A DNA stretch of 38,528 nucleotides from assembly GCF_014694385.1 (NCBI RefSeq), contig NZ_JAAOCA010000043.1, positions 1 through 38,528 of the forward strand, given 5' to 3'. Below are positions 25,955 to 35,897 of the stretch, piece by piece; position 1 is the first letter of the stretch, and the number at the start of each line of letters is the position of its first letter. The notes under the pieces were generated by a model, which saw nothing but the letters and a program-made list of their open reading frames with translations, made no database searches and had not been told where the DNA came from. Source of the DNA: Pseudomonas typographi. Its GTDB lineage: Bacteria > Pseudomonadota > Gammaproteobacteria > Pseudomonadales > Pseudomonadaceae. The translations under genes were made by a program, and so were the position numbers.

Positions 25955-27475
25955 GTGTCAGTGGAAATCTGGCAGCAGTGCGTCGAATTGCTTCGCGAGG
26001 AGCTGCCTGCTCAACTATTCAATACCTGGATACGCCCGCTTCAAGTGGAAGCCGAAGGCGGAGAATTGCGTATCTATGCGCCTAACCGTTTCGTGCTTGA
26101 TTGGGTGAATGAAAAATACCTGGGGCGGCTGCTTGAGCTGATGGCCGAGCAGGGTGACGGCTCGGTACCCGCCTTGGCGCTGTTGATCGGTAGCCGGCGC
26201 AACCCGGCGCCACGGGCGTCGCTCAATGCGCCTTTGGCGGCTGCAGTGGCGGCGGCGCAGTCGGCCGATTCGGCCCCGGCGCCTGTACAAGCGTCTATCC
26301 CTACGCCCGTGCAGCCCGCGCCACAGCCGTCGATATTGGCCGAGGTAGCCAGGGAAGACTCGGCGAACGTCGATACCGAGGTATACGATTCCGCGTCGCC
26401 CGGTAAAGGCCGCAATGGGCAACGTAATGTGCAAGTCGAGGGGGCGCTCAAGCACACCAGCTACCTCAACCGCACCTTTACTTTCGAAAATTTCGTGGAG
26501 GGTAAATCCAACCAGCTTGCTCGTGCAGCGGCCTGGCAGGTGGCGGATAACCCCAAGCACGGGTACAACCCTTTATTCTTGTATGGTGGGGTGGGCTTGG
26601 GTAAAACCCACTTGATGCACGCTGTGGGTAACCACCTGCTCAAGAAGAACCCGAATGCAAAGGTGGTGTACCTGCACTCCGAGCGCTTCGTGGCCGACAT
26701 GGTCAAGGCGCTGCAGTTGAATGCGATCAACGAATTCAAGCGCTTCTACCGTTCGGTGGACGCGTTGCTGATCGATGATATTCAATTTTTCGCCCGCAAG
26801 GAGCGCTCCCAGGAAGAGTTTTTCCACACCTTCAACGCGTTGCTCGAAGGTGGGCAGCAGGTGATATTGACCAGCGACCGGTATCCGAAGGAGATCGAAG
26901 GTCTCGAAGAGCGCCTGAAATCCCGCTTTGGTTGGGGCCTTACGGTGGCGGTAGAACCACCAGAGCTCGAAACCCGTGTAGCGATCCTGATGAAAAAGGC
27001 CGACCAGGCAAAAGTGGAGCTGCCGCACGACGCTGCGTTCTTCATCGCCCAGCGTATTCGCTCTAACGTACGCGAGCTCGAAGGCGCGCTGAAGCGGGTG
27101 ATCGCGCATTCCCATTTCATGGGGCGCGAAATCACCATCGAGCTGATCCGCGAGTCGTTGAAGGATTTGTTGGCGCTACAAGATAAACTCGTTAGCGTCG
27201 ATAATATTCAGCGAACGGTGGCCGAGTACTACAAGATCAAGATTTCCGACCTGCTCTCCAAGCGCCGTTCTCGCTCCGTCGCAAGGCCGCGCCAGGTGGC
27301 GATGGCGCTGTCCAAAGAACTGACCAACCACAGCTTGCCGGAAATCGGCGACGTTTTCGGTGGGCGGGACCACACCACGGTGCTGCACGCCTGCCGCAAG
27401 ATCAACGAACTGAAGGAGTCCGATGCGGATATCCGCGAGGACTACAAGAATTTGCTGAGGACGTTGACCACATGA
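25955..27475 (+). CDS. dnaA: Chromosomal replication initiator protein DnaA
   Basis: DnaA binds the DnaA boxes of oriC, melts the AT-rich element and loads the helicase. The start was set at a GTG at 25955 (MSVEIWQQCVELLREELP), giving 506 residues; an extension to 25916 is not conserved. Domain I lies at about 1-80, a proline/alanine-rich linker at about 85-165, and the AAA+ domain next, with Walker A GGVGLGKT (211-218) and Walker B LLIDDIQF (271-278). The C-terminal DNA-binding signature GGRDHTTVLHACRKI is present. DnaA boxes upstream imply autoregulation. Confidence 0.98.
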   Translation: MSVEIWQQCVELLREELPAQLFNTWIRPLQVEAEGGELRIYAPNRFVLDWVNEKYLGRLLELMAEQGDGSVPALALLIGSRRNPAPRASLNAPLAAAVAAAQSADSAPAPVQASIPTPVQPAPQPSILAEVAREDSANVDTEVYDSASPGKGRNGQRNVQVEGALKHTSYLNRTFTFENFVEGKSNQLARAAAWQVADNPKHGYNPLFLYGGVGLGKTHLMHAVGNHLLKKNPNAKVVYLHSERFVADMVKALQLNAINEFKRFYRSVDALLIDDIQFFARKERSQEEFFHTFNALLEGGQQVILTSDRYPKEIEGLEERLKSRFGWGLTVAVEPPELETRVAILMKKADQAKVELPHDAAFFIAQRIRSNVRELEGALKRVIAHSHFMGREITIELIRESLKDLLALQDKLVSVDNIQRTVAEYYKIKISDLLSKRRSRSVARPRQVAMALSKELTNHSLPEIGDVFGGRDHTTVLHACRKINELKESDADIREDYKNLLRTLTT

Positions 27476-27514
27476 TGCTCATTCGTGCAGCTATTTAAGG
27501 CAAAGGACTAGACC

Positions 27515-28618
27515 ATGCATTTCACCATTCAACGAGAAGCCCTGTTGAAACCGCTGCAACTGGTCGCCGGCGTCGTTGAACGCCGGCAGACGTTGCCGGT
27601 GCTATCCAACGTATTGTTGATCGTAGACGGGCAACAGCTATCGTTGACCGGCACAGACCTTGAAGTTGAGCTGGTGGGCCGCGTGCAGTTGGAAGAGCCT
27701 GCAGAACCGGGGGAGATCACCGTTCCCGCGCGCAAGCTGATGGATATCTGCAAAAGCCTGCCCAACGATGCACTGATCGACATCAAGCTGGACGAGCAAA
27801 AGCTGTTGGTCAAAGCCGGCCGTAGCCGTTTCTCGTTATCCACATTGCCCGCCAATGACTTCCCCACGGTCGAGCAGGGCCCTGGCTCGCTTACCTGCAC
27901 GTTGGAACAAAGCAAGCTGCGCCGGTTGATTGACCGCACCGGCTTTGCCATGGCGCAGCAGGATGTTCGTTACTACCTCAACGGCATGCTGCTCGAAGTA
28001 GATGCGGACGTGATCCGTGCGGTTGCCACCGACGGCCACCGCTTGGCAATGTGTGCGATGGAGGCTCACATTGGCCAGGCGGATCGGCACCAGGTCATTG
28101 TTCCCCGCAAAGGTATCCTTGAACTCGCGCGCCTGCTGACCGAGCCCGATGGCCAAGTCAGCATTGTGTTGGGCCAACATCATATTCGCGCCACCACCGG
28201 CGAGTTCACGTTTACCTCCAAGTTGGTAGACGGAAAATTCCCCGACTACCAACGGGTGCTGCCCAAGGGCGGGGATAAGTTGGTCTTGGGTGACCGGCAG
28301 GCGCTGCGCGAAGCATTCAGCCGTACCGCGATTCTTTCCAACGAAAAATACCGCGGCATCCGGTTGTTGCTTGGCAGCGGCCAGCTGAAAATCCAGGCTA
28401 ATAACCCTGAGCAGGAAGAAGCCGAGGAAGAGATCAGCGTCGATTATAATGGCGAGGGTTTGGAGATTGGCTTCAACGTCAGCTACCTACTCGACGTACT
28501 CGGCGTAATGGCGACCGAGCAAGTTCGCTTGGTGCTATCCGATTCCAATAGCAGCGCACTGCTGCAAGAAGCCGGCAACGACGATTCTGCCTATGTCGTT
28601 ATGCCGATGCGCCTCTGA
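27515..28618 (+). CDS. dnaN: DNA polymerase III beta sliding clamp
   Basis: DnaN is the ring-shaped processivity clamp for replicative and repair polymerases. It has 367 residues in three similar domains, the usual length. It begins MHFTIQREALLKPLQLVAGVVERRQTLP and ends in the conserved YVVMPMRL that contributes to the peptide-binding pocket. It lies 39 bases after dnaA and 16 before recF. Confidence 0.99.
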   Translation: MHFTIQREALLKPLQLVAGVVERRQTLPVLSNVLLIVDGQQLSLTGTDLEVELVGRVQLEEPAEPGEITVPARKLMDICKSLPNDALIDIKLDEQKLLVKAGRSRFSLSTLPANDFPTVEQGPGSLTCTLEQSKLRRLIDRTGFAMAQQDVRYYLNGMLLEVDADVIRAVATDGHRLAMCAMEAHIGQADRHQVIVPRKGILELARLLTEPDGQVSIVLGQHHIRATTGEFTFTSKLVDGKFPDYQRVLPKGGDKLVLGDRQALREAFSRTAILSNEKYRGIRLLLGSGQLKIQANNPEQEEAEEEISVDYNGEGLEIGFNVSYLLDVLGVMATEQVRLVLSDSNSSALLQEAGNDDSAYVVMPMRL

Positions 28619-28634
28619 CCCTGACCACTCTTAG

Positions 28635-29738
28635 ATGGCGCTCGGTCGTATCACCGTCACCGCGGTTCGAAACTTGCACCCGGTGACGTTGCTTCCCTCC
28701 CCACGCATCAACATTCTTTACGGCGAAAACGGCAGCGGTAAAACCAGCGTGCTTGAGGCGCTGCATATCCTGGGGCTAGCCCGGTCGTTCCGAAGCGCCA
28801 GGTTGCAACCGGTAATCCAGCACGAGCAAACGGCCTGCACCGTCTTTGGCCAAATCGATTTGGGTGAAGGGCGCCAGTGCAACCTGGGGGTATCCCGGGA
28901 ACGCCAAGGAGAGTTCACCATTCGCATCGATGGGCAGAACGCTAAGAGCACAGCCCAACTCGCGGAAATTTTGCCGCTACAACTGATTAACCCCGACAGT
29001 TTTCGGCTTCTTGAAGGCGCACCCAAAATTCGCCGGCAGTTTCTTGATTGGGGCGTGTTCCACGTGGAACCTCGGTTTTTACCCACATGGCAGCGCTTGC
29101 AGAAGGCACTCAAGCAGCGAAACTCATGGCTGCGCCGTGGTACACTGGACCCCATTTCCCAGGCGGCCTGGGATCGCGAGCTGTGTTCAGCAAGTGAACA
29201 GATCGACGAATTTCGCCGGAATTACATCAAGGCGCTCAAACCCGTTTTTGAACAGGTATTGGGCGATTTGGTAGAGCTTGGGGACTTAACCCTCAGCTAC
29301 TACCGAGGCTGGGACAAGGACAGACCCTTGGCTGAGGTGCTCACGGCATCGCTGCCCCGGGATCAGCAACTAGGCCATACGCATTCGGGCCCACAGCGAG
29401 CGGACCTCCGTTTGAAGATAGGGCCCCATAATGCCGCGGACATTTTGTCCCGTGGGCAGCAGAAGCTGGTGGTCTGTGCGCTGCGTATTGCACAGGGGCA
29501 TTTGGTGAGCCAGGTGCGAAGGGGCCAATGCGTTTACCTGGTAGACGACTTGCCTTCCGAATTGGACGAACGCCATCGGAAGGCACTCTGCCATTTGTTG
29601 GAAGATTTGAAGTGTCAGGTGTTCATCACCTGCGTACATCATGAATTGTTGAGCAGCGACTGGCAGGCGGATACGCCAGTGGCCATGTTCCACGTGGAAC
29701 ATGGCCATATTACCCAAGCGCTCGACCGTCGGGAGTAA
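28635..29738 (+). CDS. recF: DNA replication and repair protein RecF
   Basis: RecF is an SMC-like ATPase that helps load RecA at gaps with RecO and RecR. It has 367 residues with Walker A GENGSGKT (30-37), the signature region SRGQQKLVVCALRIAQG, and Walker B VYLVDDLPSELD. The gene contains two parS sequences, each encoding Phe-His-Val-Glu in the same reading frame. It ends three bases before gyrB. Confidence 0.97.
   Translation: MALGRITVTAVRNLHPVTLLPSPRINILYGENGSGKTSVLEALHILGLARSFRSARLQPVIQHEQTACTVFGQIDLGEGRQCNLGVSRERQGEFTIRIDGQNAKSTAQLAEILPLQLINPDSFRLLEGAPKIRRQFLDWGVFHVEPRFLPTWQRLQKALKQRNSWLRRGTLDPISQAAWDRELCSASEQIDEFRRNYIKALKPVFEQVLGDLVELGDLTLSYYRGWDKDRPLAEVLTASLPRDQQLGHTHSGPQRADLRLKIGPHNAADILSRGQQKLVVCALRIAQGHLVSQVRRGQCVYLVDDLPSELDERHRKALCHLLEDLKCQVFITCVHHELLSSDWQADTPVAMFHVEHGHITQALDRRE
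29056..29071. promoter_or_regulatory. parS: parS site 1 (one mismatch), inside recF
   Basis: TGTTCCACGTGGAACC matches the chromosomal parS consensus TGTTCCACGTGGAACA at 15 of 16 bases. It would be a ParB loading site near oriC. It encodes Phe-His-Val-Glu within RecF. Confidence 0.85.
29681..29706. promoter_or_regulatory. parS: parS site 2 (perfect), inside recF within a 26-bp palindrome
   Basis: TGTTCCACGTGGAACA (29686-29701) is the exact consensus. The symmetry extends 5 bases further on each side (GGCCA/TGGCC), giving a perfect 26-bp palindrome. It lies 33-58 bases before the recF stop and encodes Phe-His-Val-Glu. Confidence 0.93.
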
Positions 29739-29741
29739 GGC

Positions 29742-32162
29742 ATGAGCGAAAACCAAACGTACGACTCTTCGAGTATCAAGGTACTCAAGGGCCTCGATGC
29801 TGTGCGCAAGCGGCCTGGCATGTACATCGGCGACACCGATGACGGTACCGGCCTGCACCACATGGTGTTCGAGGTGCTGGATAACTCGATTGACGAAGCC
29901 CTGGCCGGGCATTGCGATGACATCACCGTCACTATCCACACCGACGAGTCCATCACGGTACGGGACAACGGCCGCGGTATACCGGTAGACATCCATAAGG
30001 AAGAAGGGATCTCGGCTGCGGAGGTCATCATGACCGTCCTCCATGCCGGTGGGAAGTTCGACGACAACTCTTATAAGGTATCTGGCGGGTTGCACGGCGT
30101 TGGGGTGTCTGTGGTAAACGCCCTTTCTGAATCGCTGCTGCTGACTGTACGCCGGGCAGGCAAGATATGGGAGCAGCTCTACGTACACGGCGTGCCCCAA
30201 GCACCGATCAAGGTAGTAGGCGAAAGCGAAACCAGCGGTACGCAGATTCACTTCAAGCCCTCGGCTGAAACGTTCAAGAACATCCACTTCAGCTGGGACA
30301 TTCTCGCCAAGCGGATTCGCGAGCTGTCCTTCCTCAACTCTGGCGTCGGCATCGTCCTCAAGGATGAACGCTCGGGCAAAGAGGAGCACTTCAAATACGA
30401 AGGCGGTTTGCGCGCATTCGTTGAATACCTGAACACCAACAAAACGGCGGTAAACCAGCAGGTGTTCCACTTCAATGTGCAGCGCGAAGATGGCGTGGGT
30501 GTGGAAATCGCCCTGCAGTGGAATGACGGCTTCAACGAAAACCTGCTGTGCTTTACCAATAACATCCCCCAACGGGATGGTGGTACTCACCTGGTAGGCT
30601 TCCGCTCAGCGCTCACCCGCAACCTGAATAACTACATTGAGCAAGAGGGGCTGGCGAAGAAGAACAAGGTGGCGACGACAGGCGACGACGCTCGGGAAGG
30701 CTTGACCGCTATCATTTCGGTGAAAGTACCGGACCCTAAATTCAGCTCGCAAACCAAAGACAAGCTGGTGTCGTCGGAAGTAAAAACCGCCGTCGAGCAG
30801 GAGATGGGTAAATACTTCTCCGACTTCCTGCTGGAGAACCCCAACGAAGCCAAGTCGGTGGTCGGTAAAATGATCGACGCTGCCCGTGCGCGCGAAGCCG
30901 CGCGCAAGGCCCGTGAAATGACCCGACGCAAGGGCGCCTTGGATATCGCCGGTTTGCCGGGTAAATTGGCAGATTGCCAGGAAAAAGACCCAGCACTGTC
31001 TGAACTCTACCTGGTGGAGGGTGACTCCGCAGGCGGTTCGGCCAAGCAGGGGCGCAACCGTAAAACCCAAGCAATTCTGCCGTTGAAGGGTAAGATCCTC
31101 AACGTGGAGAAAGCGCGGTTCGACAAGATGATCTCTTCACAAGAGGTCGGCACCCTCATTACGGCCCTGGGTTGCGGTATCGGCCGTGACGAATACAACA
31201 TCGAAAAGCTGCGCTATCACAACATCATCATCATGACCGATGCCGACGTAGACGGCTCCCACATCCGTACGTTGCTGCTGACCTTCTTCTTCCGACAGTT
31301 GCCCGAGCTGGTGGAGCGTGGTTACGTGTATATCGCCCAACCGCCGCTGTACAAGGTCAAGAAAGGTAAGCAAGAGCAGTACATCAAAGACGATGAGGCC
31401 ATGGAAGACTACATGACTCAGTCGGCCCTTGAAGACGCCAGCCTACACCTGAACGATTCTGCACCGGGCATTGGCGGTGAGCAGTTGGAGCGTTTGGTGA
31501 ATGATTTCCGCACGGTGATGAAAACGCTCAAGCGTGTGTCCCGGCTGTACCCGCAGGAAATCACCGAACACTTCGTGTACCTGCCGGCGGTATCGCTGGA
31601 GCAAATGGCTGACCCTGCCTACATGAACCAATGGCTTGAAAAATTCTCCGCGCGGTTGGCGCGCGCGGAGAAGTCCGGCTTAGTGTACAAGGCGTCGCTG
31701 CGTGAAGATCGGGAGCGCAACGTGTGGCTGCCGGAAGTGGAAATCACCTCCCACGGCCTTTCCAGCTACGTCACGTTCAACCGCGACTTCTTCGCCAGCA
31801 ACGATTACAAAACCGTCACCGCCTTGGGTGCTCAATTGGCCAGCTTGTTGGACGAAGGTGCTTATGTTCAGCGTGGCGAGCGCAAGAAGCCTGTCACAGA
31901 GTTCAAGGAAGCCCTCGAATGGTTGATGGCCGAGAGTACCAAGCGCCACAGTATCCAGCGCTACAAAGGCTTGGGCGAAATGAACCCAGACCAACTGTGG
32001 GAAACCACGATGGACCCGAACACGCGCCGGATGCTCAGGGTGACGATCGAAGATGCAATCGCCGCGGACCAGATCTTCAACACCCTCATGGGTGATGCGG
32101 TTGAACCGCGCCGTGATTTTATCGAGAGTAATGCTTTGGCGGTGTCGAACCTGGATTTCTGA
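29742..32162 (+). CDS. gyrB: DNA gyrase subunit B
   Basis: GyrB is the ATPase subunit of gyrase, which introduces negative supercoils ahead of replication. It has 806 residues, typical for Pseudomonas. The N-terminal GHKL ATPase domain shows VLDNSIDEAL and GGLHGVGVSVVNALS. The TOPRIM domain shows EGDSAGGSAKQGRNRK and DADVDGSHI, followed by the C-terminal GyrA-binding region. It is the last gene of the dnaA-dnaN-recF-gyrB cluster. Confidence 0.99.
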   Translation: MSENQTYDSSSIKVLKGLDAVRKRPGMYIGDTDDGTGLHHMVFEVLDNSIDEALAGHCDDITVTIHTDESITVRDNGRGIPVDIHKEEGISAAEVIMTVLHAGGKFDDNSYKVSGGLHGVGVSVVNALSESLLLTVRRAGKIWEQLYVHGVPQAPIKVVGESETSGTQIHFKPSAETFKNIHFSWDILAKRIRELSFLNSGVGIVLKDERSGKEEHFKYEGGLRAFVEYLNTNKTAVNQQVFHFNVQREDGVGVEIALQWNDGFNENLLCFTNNIPQRDGGTHLVGFRSALTRNLNNYIEQEGLAKKNKVATTGDDAREGLTAIISVKVPDPKFSSQTKDKLVSSEVKTAVEQEMGKYFSDFLLENPNEAKSVVGKMIDAARAREAARKAREMTRRKGALDIAGLPGKLADCQEKDPALSELYLVEGDSAGGSAKQGRNRKTQAILPLKGKILNVEKARFDKMISSQEVGTLITALGCGIGRDEYNIEKLRYHNIIIMTDADVDGSHIRTLLLTFFFRQLPELVERGYVYIAQPPLYKVKKGKQEQYIKDDEAMEDYMTQSALEDASLHLNDSAPGIGGEQLERLVNDFRTVMKTLKRVSRLYPQEITEHFVYLPAVSLEQMADPAYMNQWLEKFSARLARAEKSGLVYKASLREDRERNVWLPEVEITSHGLSSYVTFNRDFFASNDYKTVTALGAQLASLLDEGAYVQRGERKKPVTEFKEALEWLMAESTKRHSIQRYKGLGEMNPDQLWETTMDPNTRRMLRVTIEDAIAADQIFNTLMGDAVEPRRDFIESNALAVSNLDF

Positions 32163-32224
32163 TGTGACGCAGGCTCACCCAGGTGAGAACGTCAACACAG
32201 CGTAAGAACGGCTTAAACACAAAC

Positions 32225-32244
32225 CCCCCGCTTAAACGCGGGGG
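32225..32244. terminator. GC-rich hairpin after gyrB, possible shared terminator
   Basis: CCCCCGC (32225-32231) and GCGGGGG (32238-32244) form a 7-bp stem with a 6-base loop. It lies between the convergent ends of gyrB and the LysR gene. No T-run follows on the plus strand and only a short GTTT on the minus strand, so termination is plausible but not strong. Confidence 0.5.
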
Positions 32245-32279
32245 CGCCAGCCACTGCGGCCCTACTCGCGCCCGCGCTT

Positions 32280-33203
32280 TCATTTCGCCCCCGTATTTAC
32301 CAGCGTTAACCTTCCTACCAGAAAATCCCGAAACGCCGCCACGGCCGACGGCAGTGTTCGCCCCGCCATACTTTGTAGTTCGATCCGGCGCGCTTGAAGC
32401 TCAGCGTCGGTGATAGGTAGCGCCCGTAGCTCCTTGTGCTCTATCCGGTTATGTACGGTCAGTTCGCCGGCCAGGCTGATTCCCCCTTCGTCCATCACGA
32501 AGCGATAGAGCGTTCCGAAATAGTTGCTGGTAAGCACGGGCTCGAAGTAGAGGCCTTGCACACCGCAGCAGATATCGAACAGTTGGCGCAGGGTGGTATT
32601 GGCCATGGGCAGCGCGATAGGGTAAGGCTGCAGCTCGGCCAAGCTAACATGTGCCCGGGTGGCCAGTGGGTGGTTGTTCGAGACGATAGCGTGGATCACC
32701 CCCACCGCGGCATACTCCACCTTGATTTCGCGCTCCGGGCTGAGGCTGAAGGTCAGCGCCAAGTCTACTTCGCCCGAGCGCGCTTTGGCCGTGGCTAAGG
32801 CAGGCGGGAATACTTCGAGGGTGAAATGAATCCCACCGTAGGCATTGCGAAAGTCGGCAATGGCTTTGGGCAGAAATTCCATGGCGAAACCTTCGGAGCA
32901 GGCTATGCGTACCAGCCCCCGCTGCAGCCCATGCAGCTCTTTGATTTCAGAGATCACCTGCAAAGCTTCCAGTTCAGACTTGCGGGCATAGGCGGCCAAG
33001 CGTGCGCCAGACTCGCTCAGCACCATGCCCCGGGCACGGCGCTCGAATAACGAGCAGTCCATGTCCCGTTCCAGTTTGGCGACCTGCCGGCTCACTGCCG
33101 ATGCGGCAACGTTCAGCCGCTGCGAGGCCTCGCTGATAGACCCGCAGCGCACCACTTCCAGAAAGTAGCGCAAGGCGGTTGATTGCACGCCGTAGAGTTG
33201 CAT
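32280..33203 (-). CDS. LysR-family transcriptional regulator
   Basis: This 307-residue protein has an N-terminal winged helix-turn-helix (about 10-65; GSISEASQRLNVAASAVSRQVAKLE) and a C-terminal effector-binding domain (about 90-290), the LysR plan. Start ATG at 33203 has a GAGGG ribosome site. It is divergent from the substrate-binding-protein gene with a 174-base shared promoter region, which suggests that it controls that transporter operon. The effector cannot be named from sequence. Confidence 0.9.
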   Translation of the reverse strand: MQLYGVQSTALRYFLEVVRCGSISEASQRLNVAASAVSRQVAKLERDMDCSLFERRARGMVLSESGARLAAYARKSELEALQVISEIKELHGLQRGLVRIACSEGFAMEFLPKAIADFRNAYGGIHFTLEVFPPALATAKARSGEVDLALTFSLSPEREIKVEYAAVGVIHAIVSNNHPLATRAHVSLAELQPYPIALPMANTTLRQLFDICCGVQGLYFEPVLTSNYFGTLYRFVMDEGGISLAGELTVHNRIEHKELRALPITDAELQARRIELQSMAGRTLPSAVAAFRDFLVGRLTLVNTGAK

Positions 33204-33377
33204 GGGCCCTCGAGGTTTGCCTTTTTGGCAATCAAAGCTTCGAAAGAAGGTGCTTGTGGCATTGATACGCTTTGCCTAGGATCCTGTCGAGAGCCAATAA
33301 AAGATCCGCACCCCCTTCTTCGCATTTCTGCGACCTCTGCCCTTTGATCCACACTCACTCGCCATGGAGATCACGGC

Positions 33378-34898
33378 ATGGGCATCAAAGGTTTCGCCCG
33401 CAGCGCAGTACTGCTGGGCATGTTTTTTTCCACCTTCGCATTCGCTGACAAGGCCAATGACACGCTGGTGTATGCATCCGACAGTGAGCCGGAAAACATC
33501 AGCCCCTACCACAATGACCTGCGCGAGGGCGTAGTGCTCGCCCGCCTGGCTTGGGACAACCTGGTCTACCGCGACCCGGATACGGGCGAATACAAACCCA
33601 TGCTGGCCACCGCTTGGAAACAGGTGGACGACAGCACGCTGGATTTCGATATTCGCCAAGGGGTGAAATTTCAAGATGGCACGCCACTGACCGCGGACGA
33701 TGTGGTGTTCACCCTCAACTATGTAGTGGCCCCCGACTCCAAAGTGGTCACGGTGCAAAACGTCAGTTGGATCGGCAGTGCCGAAAAACTCGGTGATTTC
33801 AAGGTGCGCCTGCACATGAAAAAGCCCTTCCCGCCTGCGCTGGAATACTTGTCTAACGCCGTACCGATATTTCCCAAGGCCTACTTTGAAAAAGTCGGCC
33901 TGGCGGGGTACAGCAAGCAACCGATCGGTACCGGGCCGTACAAGGTGGTGTCCGTGGTGGCTGGCGAGGGCGTGACCCTGGTGCGCAATGACGACTACTT
34001 CAAAGACAGCCCACAGGGCATGCCCCATATCAAGAACCTGCAGTTCAAGGTGATTCCGGATGCCGAGACCCGTACCGCCGAACTAATGACCGGCGCGGTG
34101 GACTGGATCTGGCGCGTGGCGCCGGACCAGGCCGAGCAGCTCAAGCAGATGCCCAACCTGAGCGTGGTCAGCGGTGGCACCATGCGTATCGGCTTCTTGA
34201 TTCTGGATGCACGTGGGACTTCATCGGAGAATTCGCCAATGAAGAACCTCAAAGTGCGCCAGGCCATCAACTATGCCATCAACCGCGAAGGCCTGGCCTC
34301 GCAGTTGGTCGGGGGCGAGAGCAAGCCCCTGCAAGTGGCCTGCTACCCCGCGCAGTTCGGTTGCGACCCCAGCGTTGCCACGGTGTACAACTACGACCCG
34401 GCCAAGGCCAAAGCGCTGCTTAAGGAAGCCGGGTACCCGGACGGTTTCGAGACCGAGATCTTTGCCTATCGCGACCGTGACTATGTCGAAGCGATCATCG
34501 GCAACTTGCGCGCCGTTGGCATCAAGGCAAACCTGCGTTATCTGAAATACGCGGCCCTGCGCGACCAGCAACGCGGCGGCCATGTGCCTATATCGTTCCA
34601 GGCCTGGGGCTCGTTCTCCATTCTCGATACCTCTGCCTCGGCGGGCACCTGGTTCAAAGGCAACCCAGACGACAACATCAAGGACCCGCAAGTGCAAGGC
34701 TGGCTGCAGACCGCCGACAACGCCCTGGACCCGGAAGTGCGCAAGGCGAACTACCGCAAGGCCTTGCAGCGCATTAGCGAGCAGGCGTATTGGACGCCGC
34801 TGTTCAACTATTCGTTGAACTATGCCTACAACCACGACTTGCAATTCAAGCCGTACCCAGACGAGCTGCCGCGTTTCGTGCTGTCGCGTTGGAACTGA
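33378..34898 (+). CDS. ABC transporter periplasmic substrate-binding protein, family 5 (peptide type)
   Basis: This 506-residue SBP_bac_5 protein captures a small peptide or related compound in the periplasm for the permeases encoded downstream. A Sec signal peptide is visible (hydrophobic AVLLGMFFSTFAFA, likely cleaved before DKAND). No lipobox cysteine is seen, so it should be soluble. Family features include YHNDLREGVVLARLAWDNLVYRDP, KFQDGTPLTADDVVFTLNYV and PIGTGPYKVVSV. A GGAGA ribosome site precedes the ATG. The substrate could be a dipeptide, opine or glutathione-like compound; it cannot be decided here. Confidence 0.92.
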   Translation: MGIKGFARSAVLLGMFFSTFAFADKANDTLVYASDSEPENISPYHNDLREGVVLARLAWDNLVYRDPDTGEYKPMLATAWKQVDDSTLDFDIRQGVKFQDGTPLTADDVVFTLNYVVAPDSKVVTVQNVSWIGSAEKLGDFKVRLHMKKPFPPALEYLSNAVPIFPKAYFEKVGLAGYSKQPIGTGPYKVVSVVAGEGVTLVRNDDYFKDSPQGMPHIKNLQFKVIPDAETRTAELMTGAVDWIWRVAPDQAEQLKQMPNLSVVSGGTMRIGFLILDARGTSSENSPMKNLKVRQAINYAINREGLASQLVGGESKPLQVACYPAQFGCDPSVATVYNYDPAKAKALLKEAGYPDGFETEIFAYRDRDYVEAIIGNLRAVGIKANLRYLKYAALRDQQRGGHVPISFQAWGSFSILDTSASAGTWFKGNPDDNIKDPQVQGWLQTADNALDPEVRKANYRKALQRISEQAYWTPLFNYSLNYAYNHDLQFKPYPDELPRFVLSRWN

Positions 34899-34952
34899 CC
34901 GCCTGCCCTGCCCGGCTTAAGCGCTGGCCAGGGCCCACCGAGGACATTTGCC

Positions 34953-35870
34953 ATGCTCGGATTTCTCTTGCGCAGGCTTGGCATCGCGTTGTGCGTTGCC
35001 GTTACCGTTTCCCTCATCAGCTTCTCGCTGTTGCACCTCTCCGGTGACCTGGCCACCGCCATCGGTGGCCCGGAAGCCAGCAGCGAACAGATCGAACAGA
35101 TTCGCGTGCAGTACGGCCTCGACAAGCCCCTGGCGACCCAGTACGTGAACTGGCTAGGGGATGTGTTACGGCTGGACCTGGGCAATTCATTCTTTTTTCA
35201 GGAGTCAGTCTACAACCTGATTGCTTCGCGCTTGCCTATCACCCTAAGCCTGGGGGCAATGGCGCTGGTCGTTGCGCTGGTGGTGGCGATCCCCTTGGGT
35301 GTGCTGGCGGCGGTCAAGCGTGATACCTGGATCGACCGCTTGGCGCTGAGCATCGCTGTGCTCGGCCAAGCCATGCCGAGTTTCTGGTTTGCCCTGATGC
35401 TGATTGTACTGTTTGCCGTGACCTTGCACTGGCTGCCGGTGTCGGGCAACGCCACCTGGGCGCATTTTGTAATGCCGGCCATTGCCCTGGGGTATTACGC
35501 CACCCCAGCGATCATGCGCTTGACCCGCGCCGGCATGCTGGATGTGCTGGCGTCGGACTACATCCGCACCGCCCGCGCCAAAGGGCTGCGCCCGGGCCGG
35601 GTGTTGTTCAAGCACGCGCTACGCAATGCGTTGATTCCGGTGGTGGCCGTGGCCGCGGTGGAGTTCGGTTTTATGCTCGGCGGCTCAGTGGTGATCGAAA
35701 CCGTGTTCTCGCTCCAGGGTATCGGGCAGTTGGCCTGGGATGCGATTGCCCGCAATGACTTCCCGGTGGTGCAGGCGGTGGTGCTGTTGATCGCGCTGAT
35801 TTACATCGTTCTGACCCTGTTGGCAGACCTGCTCAATGCCGTGCTCGATCCACGGATTCGAGTGCGTTAG
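34953..35870 (+). CDS. ABC transporter permease, DppB-like
   Basis: This inner-membrane permease of 305 residues has about six hydrophobic segments and the EAA-type cytoplasmic loop that contacts the ATPase (ARAKGLRPGRVLFKHALRNALIPV, about 207-230). The N-terminal GFLLRRLGIALCVAVTVSLISFSLLHL is typical of DppB/OppB proteins. A GAGG ribosome site precedes it. It is the second gene of the operon, 54 bases after the binding-protein gene. Confidence 0.93.
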   Translation: MLGFLLRRLGIALCVAVTVSLISFSLLHLSGDLATAIGGPEASSEQIEQIRVQYGLDKPLATQYVNWLGDVLRLDLGNSFFFQESVYNLIASRLPITLSLGAMALVVALVVAIPLGVLAAVKRDTWIDRLALSIAVLGQAMPSFWFALMLIVLFAVTLHWLPVSGNATWAHFVMPAIALGYYATPAIMRLTRAGMLDVLASDYIRTARAKGLRPGRVLFKHALRNALIPVVAVAAVEFGFMLGGSVVIETVFSLQGIGQLAWDAIARNDFPVVQAVVLLIALIYIVLTLLADLLNAVLDPRIRVR

Positions 35871-35897
35871 GCCCACACCAGACTACGGGAGGCGCTT

